This document shows, piece after piece, positions 41,301 to 51,740 of a stretch of DNA of 64,000 nucleotides. Below the pieces are notes generated by a model. The model was given only the letters and a program-made list of their open reading frames with translations, did not search any database and had not been told where the DNA came from. Each line of letters opens with the position of its first letter. The first letter of the stretch is position 1. A program made the position numbers and the translations under genes. The stretch comes from Medakamo hakoo (Eukaryota; Chlorophyta; Trebouxiophyceae; Coccomyxaceae): the NCBI GenBank assembly GCA_026636295.1, contig CP089450.1, forward strand, positions 744,001 through 808,000. Reading direction: 5' to 3'.

Positions 41301-43395
41301 GCCGCCGCCGCCGAAACGGTCGGGCGCCGCCACGCCCGTCCCGCCACCACCTCCTCCGCCCTCCCTGCCGGGCTCCGCCCCACCTTCGGGCGCCCGCACG
41401 CCCGCCGGTCCACGGCTGCGCCCCTTTTTCTGGGACAAAGCTCCCCGGGCGCCCGGCTCGATCTGGGACCGCCTGGACGGCGGCGGCAGCGGGGACGAGG
41501 CGGGCGCGCAGACGGCGCTCACGCCGGAACAACGGTCTGCTCTGGAAGCCCTGTTCACAGCGGCGGCCGCGCCGTCGCCCGCGTCGTCGCGCGCCAGCTC
41601 CCGGTCGGGCCGCCGCCCGGCCCTGGGCGGCGGCGGCGCCGGCGCGCCGCGCGGCCCCGCCGCGCCAGCTGTCAAGGTCCTCCCCCTGCCGCGCGCCAAC
41701 AACGTGGCCATCATGCTGTCCCAGTTTGGGGGGTGGGGCTCGGACCCGGGCCCGGCCGTGCGTGCGGCCGTGGCGGGCCTGGCGGTGCCCGGGAGCGGCG
41801 GCGCCGAGGCGACGACGGCGGCCACCACCACCGCGGAGGCGCTGGGCCCGGAGCACTTGTCCCTCCTGCTCCAGGTCGCGCCCAAGCCGGACGAGATCGA
41901 CGCGCTGCGCACGTTTGCGGCCCGTGACCCGGCAGGACCGGACGCCCTGTCCCCGCCCGAACGGTTCCTGCTCACGCTGGGCGGCCTGCCCCGCCTGGTG
42001 GACAAGCTCAACCTGCGGTTGCTGGCTGCGCAGTGGCCCGCGCACGCGGGCGGGGCGGCCCGCGCCGCGTCCGCGCTCAGCGAGGCGTGCGCCCAGGTGG
42101 AGGCATCACCCACGCTGCGCGCGGCGGCGGCCGCCGCCCTGGCCGCGGGCAACGCGCTCAACGACGGCACCCACCGCGGCGGCGCGGCGGGCGTCAAGCT
42201 GGGCTCGCTCCTGAAGCTCGCCGACGTCAAGGCGACGACGGCTGGCGGCGGCGGTGGTGTCGTGCCCGCGGGCGAGGGCGCCCCTCCCGCCGGCACGCTG
42301 CTGGAATTCGTGGCGTGGCTGGCCCTGAACGGGCGCCTGGACGGCGGCGGCAACGCGGCCTGGGCGGCCGGCAAGGGCGGGCCGCTGCGGGATGAGCTGC
42401 CGGCCGTGTGCGCGGTGGCGACCCGGGGCGCGGGCGACGCGACCGGTGCTTTGGCCGTCTTGGACATGGGCATTGCTGCCGCCGAAGCGGAGCTGGCCGC
42501 GGCGGAGAGAGCCGTGGCGGTGGCCAAAGAGACGGGCGGCGGTGGCGGCGGGGTGAGCGGTGCGGCCGCGGCCAAGGCCGCGCTGGAAGCCAAGCTGGCG
42601 GGTCGGACGGCGGCACCGCTGGCTGAGGGTGCGGCCGTCGGTGAGGCGGTCGCTGGTGCCACACCATCACCGCGTGCCCGGCGGGCGACAGCTCCACCCC
42701 CGCCTCCGCCGCCGCCACCACCACCACCCGCGGGTGGTGGTGGTGGCGGCGGCGGCGGCAGCGGCGCTGCGACACCCACCCGCCGCGCCACGGCGCCTCC
42801 TCCTCCTCCTCCCCCTCCGCCACCGCCGGCAGGGGGAGCGAGGAGTGAGAGAAGACCGACGGCGCCTCCGCCGCCGCCGCCACCACCACCGCCTCCGTCG
42901 TCCGGTGTTGGTGGTGGTGTGCGGCGGCCGTCGGCGCCGCCACCCCCGCCTCCCCCACCTCCTCCGCCCGGCACGACCCGCCCACCGCCCTCGCCTGCAC
43001 CTCCGCCACCCCCACCCCCGCCGCAACAGCCCGCCCGCAAGCCGGGTGCGGTCCAATCCCTGGACCAGGCCCTGGCGGCGGCAGCGCGGGAAGCCAGCTC
43101 CAGTGCGACCGCCGCGGCCGCTGAGCGCGCACGCATCGCGGAAGAAGAAGCCGCGTTTGCGGGGTTCATGAAGGAGTTTTTAGCGGGGGCCAAAGCCAAA
43201 CGTGCGGAACTGACGGCCGCGGCGGACGGTGCGGCGGAGCGGGCGGCGGCCCTGGCGACATACCTGGGCGAGGGCGGTGGCGGGTCTTCCACCCCCGCGC
43301 CCGACGCGCGCGACCTGTTGGAGACGGTGTGGTCGTTTGCATCCGCGTTTGACAGTGCGGCGGCCACGCTGGCGAGGAGGATGGCGAGCAAGTGA
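38382..43395 (+). CDS. Class II-like formin (PTEN-like/C2, FH1, FH2)
   Basis: Actin-nucleating formin, 1558 aa. Exons 38382-38592, 38717-38771 and 38985-43395. Residues 50-450 form a PTEN-like region: FFRLTDRLIGFTYEEDATTW, then a degenerate phosphatase loop (VVHVRGAGAGAAG, no catalytic Cys). The C2 domain ends with LAFAFHTAFAPWP and PGEIDVM. An Ala-rich coiled region (about 460-830) follows, then FH1 proline runs (about 836-888). FH2 starts at LRPFFWDKAPRAPG (about 899), with LPLPRANNVAIMLSQFG, PPERFLLTLGGLPRLVDKL, GNALNDGTHRGGAAGVKLGS and LLEFVAWLAL. A second block of proline runs (about 1322-1439) interrupts the C-terminal part of FH2, which resumes as FAGFMKEFLAGAKAKRAELT and ends at ARRMASK. 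Class II placement rests on the PTEN/C2 region. Confidence 0.92.
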
Positions 43396-43519
43396 GAACG
43401 CCGTGATCGGCTGTTGGGGGGCGTGATTCCTGTTTTGTAGCACACTTGATTTTTTTTCCCCTGTAGACGATCGAAGCCAGGCGAGGTCGGTCTTTCGCCA
43501 GAACGAAAATCGAGAGGGC

Positions 43520-43996
43520 ATGCGGCCGCCGTCGCAGCCGACCGCCGGCCCGTCCGGCCGCGTGCCGCCGCCGCCGCCACCATCGCGGTGGACGGCCGCG
43601 CGCACGGGCCCCGTGCGAGCGCCGCCGCCAGGAGACGGCGGCCGCGCCGGCTCCAAACGCCGGCGCCGTGCTGCGGCTAGGAGGCCCGGCGACGACACGC
43701 TGCTCCGCAAAGCGACCTTCGACCTGGAACTCGCCCTGCTCGCCCTGCCCGCCTCCGCCGTCTTCTTGCCCATCGCGGTGCGTCACCCCCTGGCGACAGC
43801 GGCAACCCTGCTTGCTGTGGCGACCATCCCAGGCGCACCAGCGGCCGTCGCGGGCCTGGCGGCGGAAGTCGCGGTCCTCCTCACACCAGGCGGCGCGCGG
43901 TCGGCGGGCGCGCCGCGCCGCCGCAACACCGACGACGCCGCCGGCTTTGTCGACCCGCGCAGGAGGAGGAGGAGGGAAGAGGATGACATGATGTAA
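43520..43996 (+). CDS. Small hydrophobic protein, unrecognised
   Basis: Single exon, 158 aa. The N-terminal half is Pro/Arg-rich and basic (CCAAGC-free, with an RRRRAAARR cluster). Residues about 75-130 contain two hydrophobic segments (LELALLALPASAVFLPIAV and a second Ala/Val-rich one), and the tail is RRRRRREEDD. It could be a small organelle membrane protein with a basic presequence, but I do not recognise it. TGTAA is formed at the stop codon itself. It lies 124 bp after the formin stop and converges on the SGNH gene. Confidence 0.5.
   Translation: MRPPSQPTAGPSGRVPPPPPPSRWTAARTGPVRAPPPGDGGRAGSKRRRRAAARRPGDDTLLRKATFDLELALLALPASAVFLPIAVRHPLATAATLLAVATIPGAPAAVAGLAAEVAVLLTPGGARSAGAPRRRNTDDAAGFVDPRRRRRREEDDMM
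43992..43996 (+). terminator. TGTAA poly(A) signal overlapping a stop codon
   Basis: The TAA stop of the 158-aa gene is the end of a TGTAA, followed closely by an A run. Confidence 0.35.
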
Positions 43997-44019
43997 AATG
44001 AAAAAAAAACGACTAGGTG

Positions 44020-44024
44020 TTACA
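44020..44024 (-). terminator. TGTAA poly(A) signal of the SGNH esterase
   Basis: TGTAA on the minus strand 20 nt after the SGNH gene stop. Confidence 0.45.
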
Positions 44025-44043
44025 GGCCTCACAGTGTGGTGTG

Positions 44044-44922
44044 TCACGGCTCGTACGGTGGTAAATCCGACCACAGCGGCGCGTCCATCCCCAGCTTCTC
44101 CGGCACCAGGTGAGGCGCGTGCTGGGCGATGCCGGCCATGACCGCTTCAAACGCGCGTTCGTGGCCGGCCTCACTGAAGTGCAGGCCGTCCGACAGCAGG
44201 GCCGCCAGCCCGCCCTCGCCGCCGCCGGCCAGGAACGCGTCCCAGGCGTTGACGCACCCGACGCCCACCGCCGCCGCCGCCCGGCACGCGGCCCGCGCGT
44301 ACTCGCCGCTCGCCTCCAGCGTGCGGTCGACGGGCTTGTCCGGCGGCGCGCCGTACACGGCACTCGCGTGCGCCGCCCGCCCCGGCTCGTGCACGGGCGG
44401 CGGCGTGATGACGAGGACGCGGCCGGCGCCCGGCTGCACCGCGGCCAACGCCGCGGCCGCCAGCGCGCGCACGTTGTCCTCATACCGGGCCAGCGGCACG
44501 TGCTGGCTGGCCGACCCGCGGCCCGGCAGCGCGGCGTCGTTCGCCCCAAACCAGAGCGTGATCAGGGCGGGCGGCGGGCCGGCCGCCGCCGCGGCCGTCG
44601 CCGCCGCCGGCGGGAAGAGGCGGGGCGCGAGCGTCGCGCGCGCGTGCTCTGAGGTGTATCCGCTGAAGCCGCGGCAGACGACGTCGGCCTTGCGGGCGTA
44701 CGCGTCGGCCAGGCGGGCGCCCCAGCCTTGCCAGGCCTGTTGGGTGAGCGAGTCGCCGACGAGCAGGATGGTCGGGCGCTGCATCATGCCGGGCGGTCTG
44801 CTGCTGCCGCCGCGGGAGAACAGGGTGGTCGGCCCGCGCGTCGAAACAAACGCGAGCGCGGCGAGGGACGCGGCGGCGACCAGGGCGAGGGCGATGACGC
44901 GCTGGGGTTGTTGAGAGGGCAT
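44044..44922 (-). CDS. SGNH-hydrolase esterase (IAH1-like)
   Basis: GDSL/SGNH esterase similar to yeast isoamyl-acetate hydrolase IAH1 and plant CPRD49-type proteins. Single exon, 292 aa. Residues 8-26 are a hydrophobic signal anchor. Conserved blocks: I RPTILLVGDSLTQQAWQGW (nucleophile Ser58), II CRGFSGYTSEHAR, III LWFGANDAALPG, and V SDGLHFSEAGHERAFE (catalytic Asp and His). The N-terminal anchor suggests an endomembrane or secreted location. Substrate is unknown; short-chain acetate esters are the family example. Confidence 0.9.
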   Translation of the reverse strand: MPSQQPQRVIALALVAAASLAALAFVSTRGPTTLFSRGGSSRPPGMMQRPTILLVGDSLTQQAWQGWGARLADAYARKADVVCRGFSGYTSEHARATLAPRLFPPAAATAAAAAGPPPALITLWFGANDAALPGRGSASQHVPLARYEDNVRALAAAALAAVQPGAGRVLVITPPPVHEPGRAAHASAVYGAPPDKPVDRTLEASGEYARAACRAAAAVGVGCVNAWDAFLAGGGEGGLAALLSDGLHFSEAGHERAFEAVMAGIAQHAPHLVPEKLGMDAPLWSDLPPYEP

Positions 44923-45239
44923 GGAGGGAGCGTCTCGGCCCCGCCCCGCCCTGTGTGCGTGGGAGTTTGCGGGCCGCCCGTGCGTGCCGGCGGGGGAGGA
45001 GGGGCGCCGGGGATGAATGGACGAGTGAGTGCGAAAGAGCCGGGAGGGCGCCCCTCAAAACCGAGTTTTTCTTTTTCACGAGCGGCCCACGCCCTCGCAC
45101 CAGGCCCGTCTCGCGCACCAGCACACCCAGCGGACCGCCAGGCCTCAACCCTCACTCGCGCAGGCAGGCCGCGCGCACCCCCGGAAAGCCCCCACCCGGC
45201 CGTAGAGAGCAAAAAACACTCTCTCGCGCTCAAAAACCC
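44923..45239. promoter_or_regulatory. Divergent promoter region, SGNH esterase / RPT4
   Basis: 317 bp between start codons. No proteasome-specific or other known element was recognised. Confidence 0.35.
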
Positions 45240-46724
45240 ATGGCTGACGCCGGTCCAGCCGCGGCGCCGCCGGCCCCGCCCGTCGACGAGGAAGCGGCCC
45301 GCCGCGAGACCGCCATCGCGGACTACAAGCGCAAGCTGTTGGCCCATGCCGAAGCCGACGCAAGGGCGCGGGGGCTGCGGGAGACGGTGCGCGCGCTGCG
45401 CACCGCGCACGACAAGACGGAAGACGACTTGAAAGCCCTGCAAAGTGTGGGCCAGATCATCGGCGAGGTCCTGCGCCAGCTGGACGAGGAGCGCTGTGAG
45501 TTTTTCAGGGGTGGAGGGGTGGGAAGGGCGGCCGGCGCCGCGAGCAAAACCGACGCTGCTCCATCGACTCATCGCGCTGTCCCCCACACGCAATGCCCCC
45601 AAACTCCCCAGTCATCGTCAAAGCCTCCTCCGGCCCGCGCTACGTCGTCGGCTGCCGGTCCAAGCTGGACAAGGCGTCCCTGACGCCGGGGACGCGCGTG
45701 ACGCTGGACATGACGACCCTGACCATCATGCGGTCGCTCAAGCGCGAGGTGAGAGCGAGGGGTGTTTTTTTTTTCCCCGTGCGCGCGCCCGACCCGTCCC
45801 CAACCTCTCCTCCATCCACCCTCCGTCCGCCCCTCACGCACGGCCTCCCACACACCCTCCCCACTCCTCACTCCCCAGGTTGACCCCGTCGTCCACAACA
45901 TGGTCGCCGAAGACCCGGGCTCCGTCGACTACTCGTCCATCGGCGGCCTGGGCGACCAGGTGCGCGCCCTGCGTGAAGCGGTCGAGCTGCCGCTGCTCAA
46001 CCCGGAGCTCTTTGCGCGCGTCGGCATCAAGCCGCCCAAGGGCGTCCTGCTGTACGGCCCGCCCGGGACGGGCAAGACGTTGCTGGCCAAGGCCATCGCC
46101 GCCAACATGGACGCGACCTTTTTGAAGGTCGTCGCGTCCGCCATCGTCGACAAGTACATCGGCGAGTCGGCGCGCGTCGTGCGCGAAATGTTCTCGTACG
46201 CGCGCGACCACCAGCCGTGCGTCATCTTCATGGACGAGGTGGACGCCATCGGCGGCCGCCGCTTCTCGGAGGGCACGTCCGCCGACCGCGAGATCCAGCG
46301 CACGCTCATGGAGCTGCTGTCCCAGCTTGACGGCTTCGACGCGGGCGGCGCGGTGAAAATGATCATGGCCACCAACCGCCCGGACGTCCTGGACCCCGCC
46401 CTGCTGCGGCCGGGCCGCCTGGACCGCAAGATTGAAATCCCGCTGCCCAACGAGGCGGCGCGCATCGAGATCCTGAAGATCCACGCGGCGGGCATCGCCA
46501 AGCAGGGCGACATCGATTACGAGGCGGTCGTGAAACTGGCCGATGGGTTCAACGGCGCCGACCTGCGCAACATTTGCACGGAGGCCGGCATGTTTGCGAT
46601 CCGGGCCGAGCGGGACTACTGCGTCCAGGAAGACTTTGCGAAAGCGGCGCGCAAGCTGGCCGACGCCAAGAAACTGGAGGGCAGCCTGTCGTACGATTCC
46701 GCGTTTGGCGAGGGGAAGGGGTGA
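45240..46724 (+). CDS. RPT4: 26S proteasome regulatory ATPase RPT4 (PSMC6)
   Basis: One of six AAA ATPases in the base of the 19S regulatory particle that unfold substrates. Exons 45240-45495, 45612-45748 and 45879-46724 (412 aa, normal length). An N-terminal coiled coil (about residues 18-85) precedes an OB domain ([20 protein letters not shown]). The AAA domain has Walker A GPPGTGKT at 191-198, Walker [16 protein letters not shown], sensor [19 protein letters not shown], and ends [19 protein letters not shown]. The RPT4 assignment rests on [22 protein letters not shown] and the missing HbYX C-terminus. It is by far the best conserved protein in the window. Confidence 0.97.
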
Positions 46725-46903
46725 AGCGAGATGGTCAGGGAGGCCGGGTGGGTGGGTGGGGGGCTGCGGGGGAAACATGGGCGGGGACACACCATGGATG
46801 TGGATGTGTGTGTGTGTAGAGGCGTGCGCGCGCGTTCGTTCTTTCTTTCTACCCTGGTCGACTCCCTACACATGTTTTTCCCTCTCTCACCTTCCCATTC
46901 ACC

Positions 46904-47854
46904 TCACCCGCCCGGGTCGAGCCACGCGACGCCGGCCGACCCGTCCCTGTCCAGCGCCCACTCCCCCGGGTCGTCCGCGCCGCCATCGTCCCCCCTCCCC
47001 CACTCGCACGCCACCCAGCCACAGTGGCGGGCCTCATAGACGACCGCGCCCGGTTCGATGCGGGTGACGGCCCGGCGGACGGCTTCGCCGTGCGTGATGA
47101 GGAGCGAGGTCGCGGGCGCGGAGGCTGCGCCGTCCGCCAGTGCCCTGGCCGCGGCGGCGGCGATGCCGGCGTCATACCGGGCGTGCCCGGCTTCCAGGCT
47201 TTCAGGCAGACAGCGCGGCGGCCACAGAGGCGCCGCGTCCACGACGGGCGTGTCGGGCGGCAAGCCCGCGGCGGTCAGGGCGGAGGTCGGCGAGCCGCCC
47301 GCCCACAGCCACGCGCCCGCGTCGTCCGTCTCCCAGGGCGACCCACGGACAAAGGGCGGGCCCGCGATCTCGGACAGGGCCGGGTCGACCTGGTGAGGTG
47401 CGTGTGTGTATGCGTGTGTGTGTGGCTGTGTGAATCGCGGCACTCGAACGATGGGGGATGGGATGGGGTGGAAAAAAAAAAAACGCACCTCAACCTTGAC
47501 CCTCTCTCCAGCCTCTCCCAGGCCCGCCAGCACGCCCGCTGCGGTTTGCAGGCAGCGCGTGTACGGCGAGACGGCGATGTGCGTGACGTGGGCGGGCGCG
47601 AGGGCGGCGCCGGCGGCGGCGGCCTGTCGTGTGGGTTGGTCGAGGGAAGGAGGGCAGGGTTGAGGCGAGAACAAAAAAGCACACGCGCCGGTCCGACGTC
47701 GGACCGGGGGTCCCCCCACTCCACCCCCTCTCACCTGTCCCACGCCTGCCACGGAGAGGGGCGGGTCACAGGGACGGTCTTTTTGGCTGGGCCACGCCTC
47801 TCCTACTTCGTCCGCTCGCTCGGCGTGGCGCATGACCAGGACGCGGACGGGCAT
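46904..47854 (-). CDS. Histidine phosphatase (phosphoglycerate-mutase-like) family protein
   Basis: Branch 2-like histidine phosphatase of the small ubiquitous eukaryotic type (UBASH3/phosphoglycerate-mutase-like). Exons 47854-47735, 47623-47489 and 47389-46904 (246 aa). The catalytic RHG-type motif is VMRHAERAD, with the phospho-accepting His10. Further motifs are SPYTRCLQTAAGVL, the acidic pair region VDPALSEIAGPPF, and the second His in LLITHGEAVRRAV. RHA in place of RHG is seen in this subgroup. Physiological substrate is unknown. It converges on RPT4 and is divergent from the F-box gene. Confidence 0.88.
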   Translation of the reverse strand: MPVRVLVMRHAERADEVGEAWPSQKDRPCDPPLSVAGVGQVRGGGVGGPPVRRRTGACAFLFSPQPCPPSLDQPTRQAAAAGAALAPAHVTHIAVSPYTRCLQTAAGVLAGLGEAGERVKVEVRFFFFHPIPSPIVRVPRFTQPHTHAYTHAPHQVDPALSEIAGPPFVRGSPWETDDAGAWLWAGGSPTSALTAAGLPPDTPVVDAAPLWPPRCLPESLEAGHARYDAGIAAAAARALADGAASAPATSLLITHGEAVRRAVTRIEPGAVVYEARHCGWVACEWGRGDDGGADDPGEWALDRDGSAGVAWLDPGG

Positions 47855-48162
47855 GCGCCTGCGTTTTTTTCGCGCCCCGCCTCGAAGCCAGCCAGCCTTG
47901 GAGGGGTTGCGCGGAGTGGCGGGCGGGAGCCAGGCTCGCGCCACTCTCCTCTTTTTCTTCTTGTCCGCCCCTCCCAAACCCCCTCTCAGCCTGCCAGCGC
48001 CCGTGCCACACAGTCCCCACACGCGTAGGAGCCCCCGTGGCTTCGGCTCCCTCTGCGTGTGGGGTGTGTGGCGGGCGCGCGTGCCCTGTGTGTGCGGTGG
48101 CGGGACCGTGTTCTGAGTGTGTACCCTGCAATTTTTTCCGTCTTCCCTTTTTCTCTCAGCCA
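47855..48162. promoter_or_regulatory. Divergent promoter region, histidine phosphatase / F-box
   Basis: 308 bp between start codons, including GTGTGT tracts near 48060-48120. No specific motif was recognised. Confidence 0.35.
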
Positions 48163-50776
48163 ATGGAAGACGCCGACGCTCTCGCCCTGCCCTTCTTAGA
48201 CGGCGCGGCAGAGGCCGGGGCCGCCACCCTGGATGACCTGCCGGACGAGGTGAGGAGGGCAGCGTGTGCCGGAGAAACACGCGACGTCAAAAAGGCCGCG
48301 GCCGCCGTGGGTGCTGACCTGTTCCACGCCTCAACCCCCTCCCCCCCCTCTCCCACGACCCCTCCGCCACAACCCACCCACCACACCGCAGCTCCTCGAA
48401 ACCATTCTGTCATTTTTGCCCGACCCGCGGGACGTAGCGTCATCAGCTCGGACGTGCAAACGCTTGCGCCGCGTTTCCCGCACGGCGCCACTGCGCCTGG
48501 CGCTGGGCCCGCTCCTGTCGGGCGACGCCCTTCCAGCGCAGCAGCCGGCCGCCGCCGCCGACGCGTCGCCTGCATCCGCGTCTTCCCCTCTGCCTGGGCC
48601 CTGGGTGTCACCGTCATCAGCTGGCCGGTCCGCCGGCCTGACCCCGCCCACGTCCGGCGGGTGCGGCGGCGCGGAAGCGGCCGCGCGTGCCGCGCGCGCG
48701 TCGCGCGCGCTCGCCGCGGCGGCCGCGACCTTCCCGGGCACGGCCGCCCTGGACGTGTCGGGCGCGCCCGTCCGGGACGCGGACCTGGCGGCGGCGCTGC
48801 GTGCCCTGCCCGGCCTCGTCTCCGTCGGCCTGCATGGCTGCCGCAAGCTCTCGCCCGGCGTGCTGGCGGCCTGCCTGCTGGGCGGGGGTGGCGGCGACGG
48901 GCCGGCCGCGCCGCGCCTCGCCTGCCTGGGCGTGACGCGGTGCTTCCAGCTGGGCGCGGCGGCCCTGACGCACGCCCTGGCCTGGGCCGCGTCCGAGCCG
49001 CCCGCCCCGCCCGCGGCCCGGCGCCGCCCGCCGCCCGCCCGCGCGGCCGCGCTCTCCCACCTCGACCTCGACGCGTTTCCGGCGTTTGCGACGAGCGGTG
49101 GCGCGGCGGCGGCCGCCGACCCGGCGGCGGCCACGCTGGCCGCCGCGGTCGCGGCTGCCGAGGGCGGCCTCGTCCCCGCCGCCGCTGCCGACGCGGCCGC
49201 CGCAGCCCTGGCGTACGGCGACGCGGGCGTCGGAGCGGCGGCTTTGGCTGCCGCTGGTGCCGCGCCAGCCTTGCCCCCCCCACCTCCACCACCCCCACTC
49301 GCCGCGCCGCTCCCGCTCCGCCCGGCGCCCGCTCTACGCGTCTTGGCCCTGCACAACTGTGTGCGCCTGCGCCCGGCCGGCCTGGCCGCCCTGGCGGACG
49401 CGGCGCCGTGCCTGGAATTTCTGGCGCTCGGCGGGTCGACGCTCGCGCTGCCGCCGCCGCCGCCCGAGCTCGGGGCCGGGAGTGCGGCTGCCAGCCGCCC
49501 TGCCCGGCAGCGCTTGGCCCCCCTCAACCTGCTGCCCATCGCAGAAATCAGCGCGGCACTGGCCGCGCTGGGCCGCGGCGGTCCCGCGACCCAGCCGGCC
49601 GACGTGGCCGAAGCCGCCGCCGACGCGCGCGCGTCGGCCGCGGAAGGCGCCGCCCTCGCCCACCTGGTCCAGGCCCTGCCGCACCTGCGCATCCTGGAAC
49701 TGACCTTCTTCCCGCCGGCGGCCGTGGCTGCGGCGGCGGCCGCCGCCCCGTCCGGCGCGGCTGTGTGGGACCTGACCCGCCCGGCCGACGCGGCTGCCGC
49801 TGCAGCGGCCGCTGCCGCCGCGCGCGGCGCTGCCCGGGCCTGCGACGCGCGCGCTGCCGGCGTCTTGCTGGGCTTGACAGCCGCCGCCAACTGCTCGTCC
49901 GGCGGGCGGGCGGCGCCCCTGCACGCGGCGGTGGAAGCCTACACGGACGGCGGCGGAGGCGGCGAGTGCGAGGCCGACGCGCCGGTGCTGCCACCACCAC
50001 CGCCGACGGCGACCACCACCGCCACCGCCACTGACAGCGAGCGCGGGTGGGCCGCCCGCGCCGCCCGGGCCGTCGTTGACCTGCTGTCCCTGGGCGCCCG
50101 CCCGGACGCGCGGGACCGGACGGGCGCGACGCCCGCGTTCGTTGCCGCCGAGCGCGGCGCGGCCGCGCCGCTCGCGGCCCTGCTCGCCGCCGGCGCCGAC
50201 GGCCGGGTGCGCAACTCGGCCGGCGAAGCGCCGCTGTACATCGCGGCCCTGCGCGGGCACGCGGCCTGCGTGGGCTTGTTGCTGGACGCGCTCGCGGCCG
50301 ACGGCGGCGCGCCCTGGACGGCGCCGGCCCTGTACGGGGACGGGTGGACGCCCCTCATGGCGGCCGCGCTCGCGGGCCGGCCGGACATCGCGTCCGCCCT
50401 CCTCGACGCGGCCGCCCGGGTGGGCGGGTGCGGCCGCGCGGGAGCCGCCGCCCTGGCCCGGGCCGCCAACCGGTACGGGCAGACGGCCGCCCACATCGCG
50501 GCCCGGCGCGGGTGCGGCGGCGTCGTGGCGGTCCTGCTGGCGGCCGGCGGGCCCGGCCTGGCGGCCGCCGTCGACGCTGCGGGCGAGGCGCCCGCGGCGA
50601 CGGCCGCCCGCCACGGCCACGCCGAAGTCGCGGCCACGCTGCGTGCGGCGGCGGCCGCGGCGCGCGGTGGCGGGGCGGCTGGGGTTGCGACGACGGCCAC
50701 CACTGCTCCTGTCCCGGCTGCGTGCTCGGGGCCGTGGGTGCCGTCCCAGCGCGGCGCGGACCGGCCGCGGTGGTGA
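48163..50776 (+). CDS. F-box protein with LRR-like middle and ankyrin repeats
   Basis: Candidate substrate receptor of an SCF ubiquitin ligase. Exons 48163-48249 and 48392-50776 (823 aa). The F-box spans the intron: TLDDLPDE joined to LLETILSFLPDPRDVASSAR. Residues about 130-520 are Ala/Leu/Pro-rich with LRR-like strands (ALDVSGAPVRDADLAAALRA, LVSVGLHGCRKLSPGVLAA, LRVLALHNCVRLRPAGLAAL) of the AMN1 or F-box/LRR kind. Residues about 620-800 carry four or five ankyrin repeats (DRTGATPAFVAAERGAAAPL, NSAGEAPLYIAALRGHAACV, YGDGWTPLMAAALAGRPD, NRYGQTAAHIAARRG). F-box plus LRR plus ankyrin in one protein is uncommon. TGTAA lies 20 nt after the stop. Confidence 0.87.
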
Positions 50777-50795
50777 TTGATGATGAGGAATTGCG

Positions 50796-50800
50796 TGTAA
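50796..50800 (+). terminator. TGTAA poly(A) signal of the F-box/ankyrin gene
   Basis: TGTAA about 20 nt after the stop, followed by A-rich sequence. Confidence 0.5.
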
Positions 50801-50927
50801 AAACAATGACAAAACCCGTAGCAGACTCAAAAAATCGCAATCTTATATGGTTTCGTCTGTTTTTTTTTCCATGCCTCCGTGCTCGCGGGCGCTCAAGGCA
50901 AAAAAACACACCCTCGCTCTCTCTCAC

Positions 50928-51317
50928 TCATTTCCCGCCGCCGCCACCACCACCACCACCAGCGCCACCCCTCTCCTTCGCCTTGTCCTCCTCTGCCGCT
51001 GCCCCGCCCGTGGGGAAGGAGCGTGACTCGGCCCGCAGCGACGCCGACCCGGCGGCTTGCAGCGCCGCCAACAAGGCTGCCGACGTGGACGACGTCAGCT
51101 CGTCGATGACGTCGGACGTGTACGGCGTGCCTTTGTGCTTTTCGATGATCTGGTTGACGTCGGCACCAGACGGGTCGGACGCGGACGCGACGGCGGCGGC
51201 GGCGGCCCGAGCGGCCGCGCGCGGGGCGGGGTTTGTCCCGGCGACGGCGGGCGCGGGCGTCTGGGTGTCCTTGGCGCCGCGGGCGGTGGGGGCCGGCCCC
51301 CTGCCACGAGCACCCAT
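50928..51317 (-). CDS. Small protein with one conserved-looking helix region, unrecognised
   Basis: Single exon, 129 aa. The only non-low-complexity part is about residues 47-85 (SGADVNQIIEKHKGTPYTSD followed by VIDELTSSTSAALL), which looks like a folded helical module. The N-terminus is Ala/Pro/Arg-rich and the C-terminus ends in a Gly run. I cannot assign a family. Its neighbour upstream on the same strand is the coiled-coil gene, 423 bp away. Confidence 0.55.
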   Translation of the reverse strand: MGARGRGPAPTARGAKDTQTPAPAVAGTNPAPRAAARAAAAAVASASDPSGADVNQIIEKHKGTPYTSDVIDELTSSTSAALLAALQAAGSASLRAESRSFPTGGAAAEEDKAKERGGAGGGGGGGGGK

Positions 51318-51740
51318 GGCTGCTTGCGTCGTGTGGTCTTGGTGATGGGGTGGACCAGGGGACTCGGGTGTGGGTCAAACGGCTGGGCAGCGCCGTGTCG
51401 CTGCCGGTCCATTCTAGAATGGAGCGAGTGTGGGCGAGAGGTCGGCTCCGCGCCGCGCCTTCTCTAGGCAGGCCTGGTACCCAGCCTGGTCCCCCGCTGT
51501 GGACCCGAAAACCAGCCGCGAGAGAGAGGAATGCACACCCGCGCCCAATCGGAATTGTGGAGCAGAGGGCGGAAGCAAGGGTGCTAACGCTCTCACCCAG
51601 GCTTTTTCAGGGCGCGGCACGTCCGGCCCGTGGTCGACGACGGTTTTAAATGTTTTTTCTTTCCCACTCATCCATGCCCACTAGTTCATTTACTCGTCCA
51701 TCCGCCACGCCGCGCCCCTCCCTCCCTCCCTCAACCCCAC
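51318..51740. other. Intergenic, tandem minus-strand genes
   Basis: 423 bp between the 129-aa gene and the coiled-coil gene. Short open frames on both strands lack recognisable domains. Nothing else was seen. Confidence 0.35.

Noticed and set aside
39600-43583. A 1327-codon open frame antisense to the formin
   Set aside because: Pro/Ala/Ser-rich with no family match; the plus strand carries PTEN/C2 and FH2 domains.
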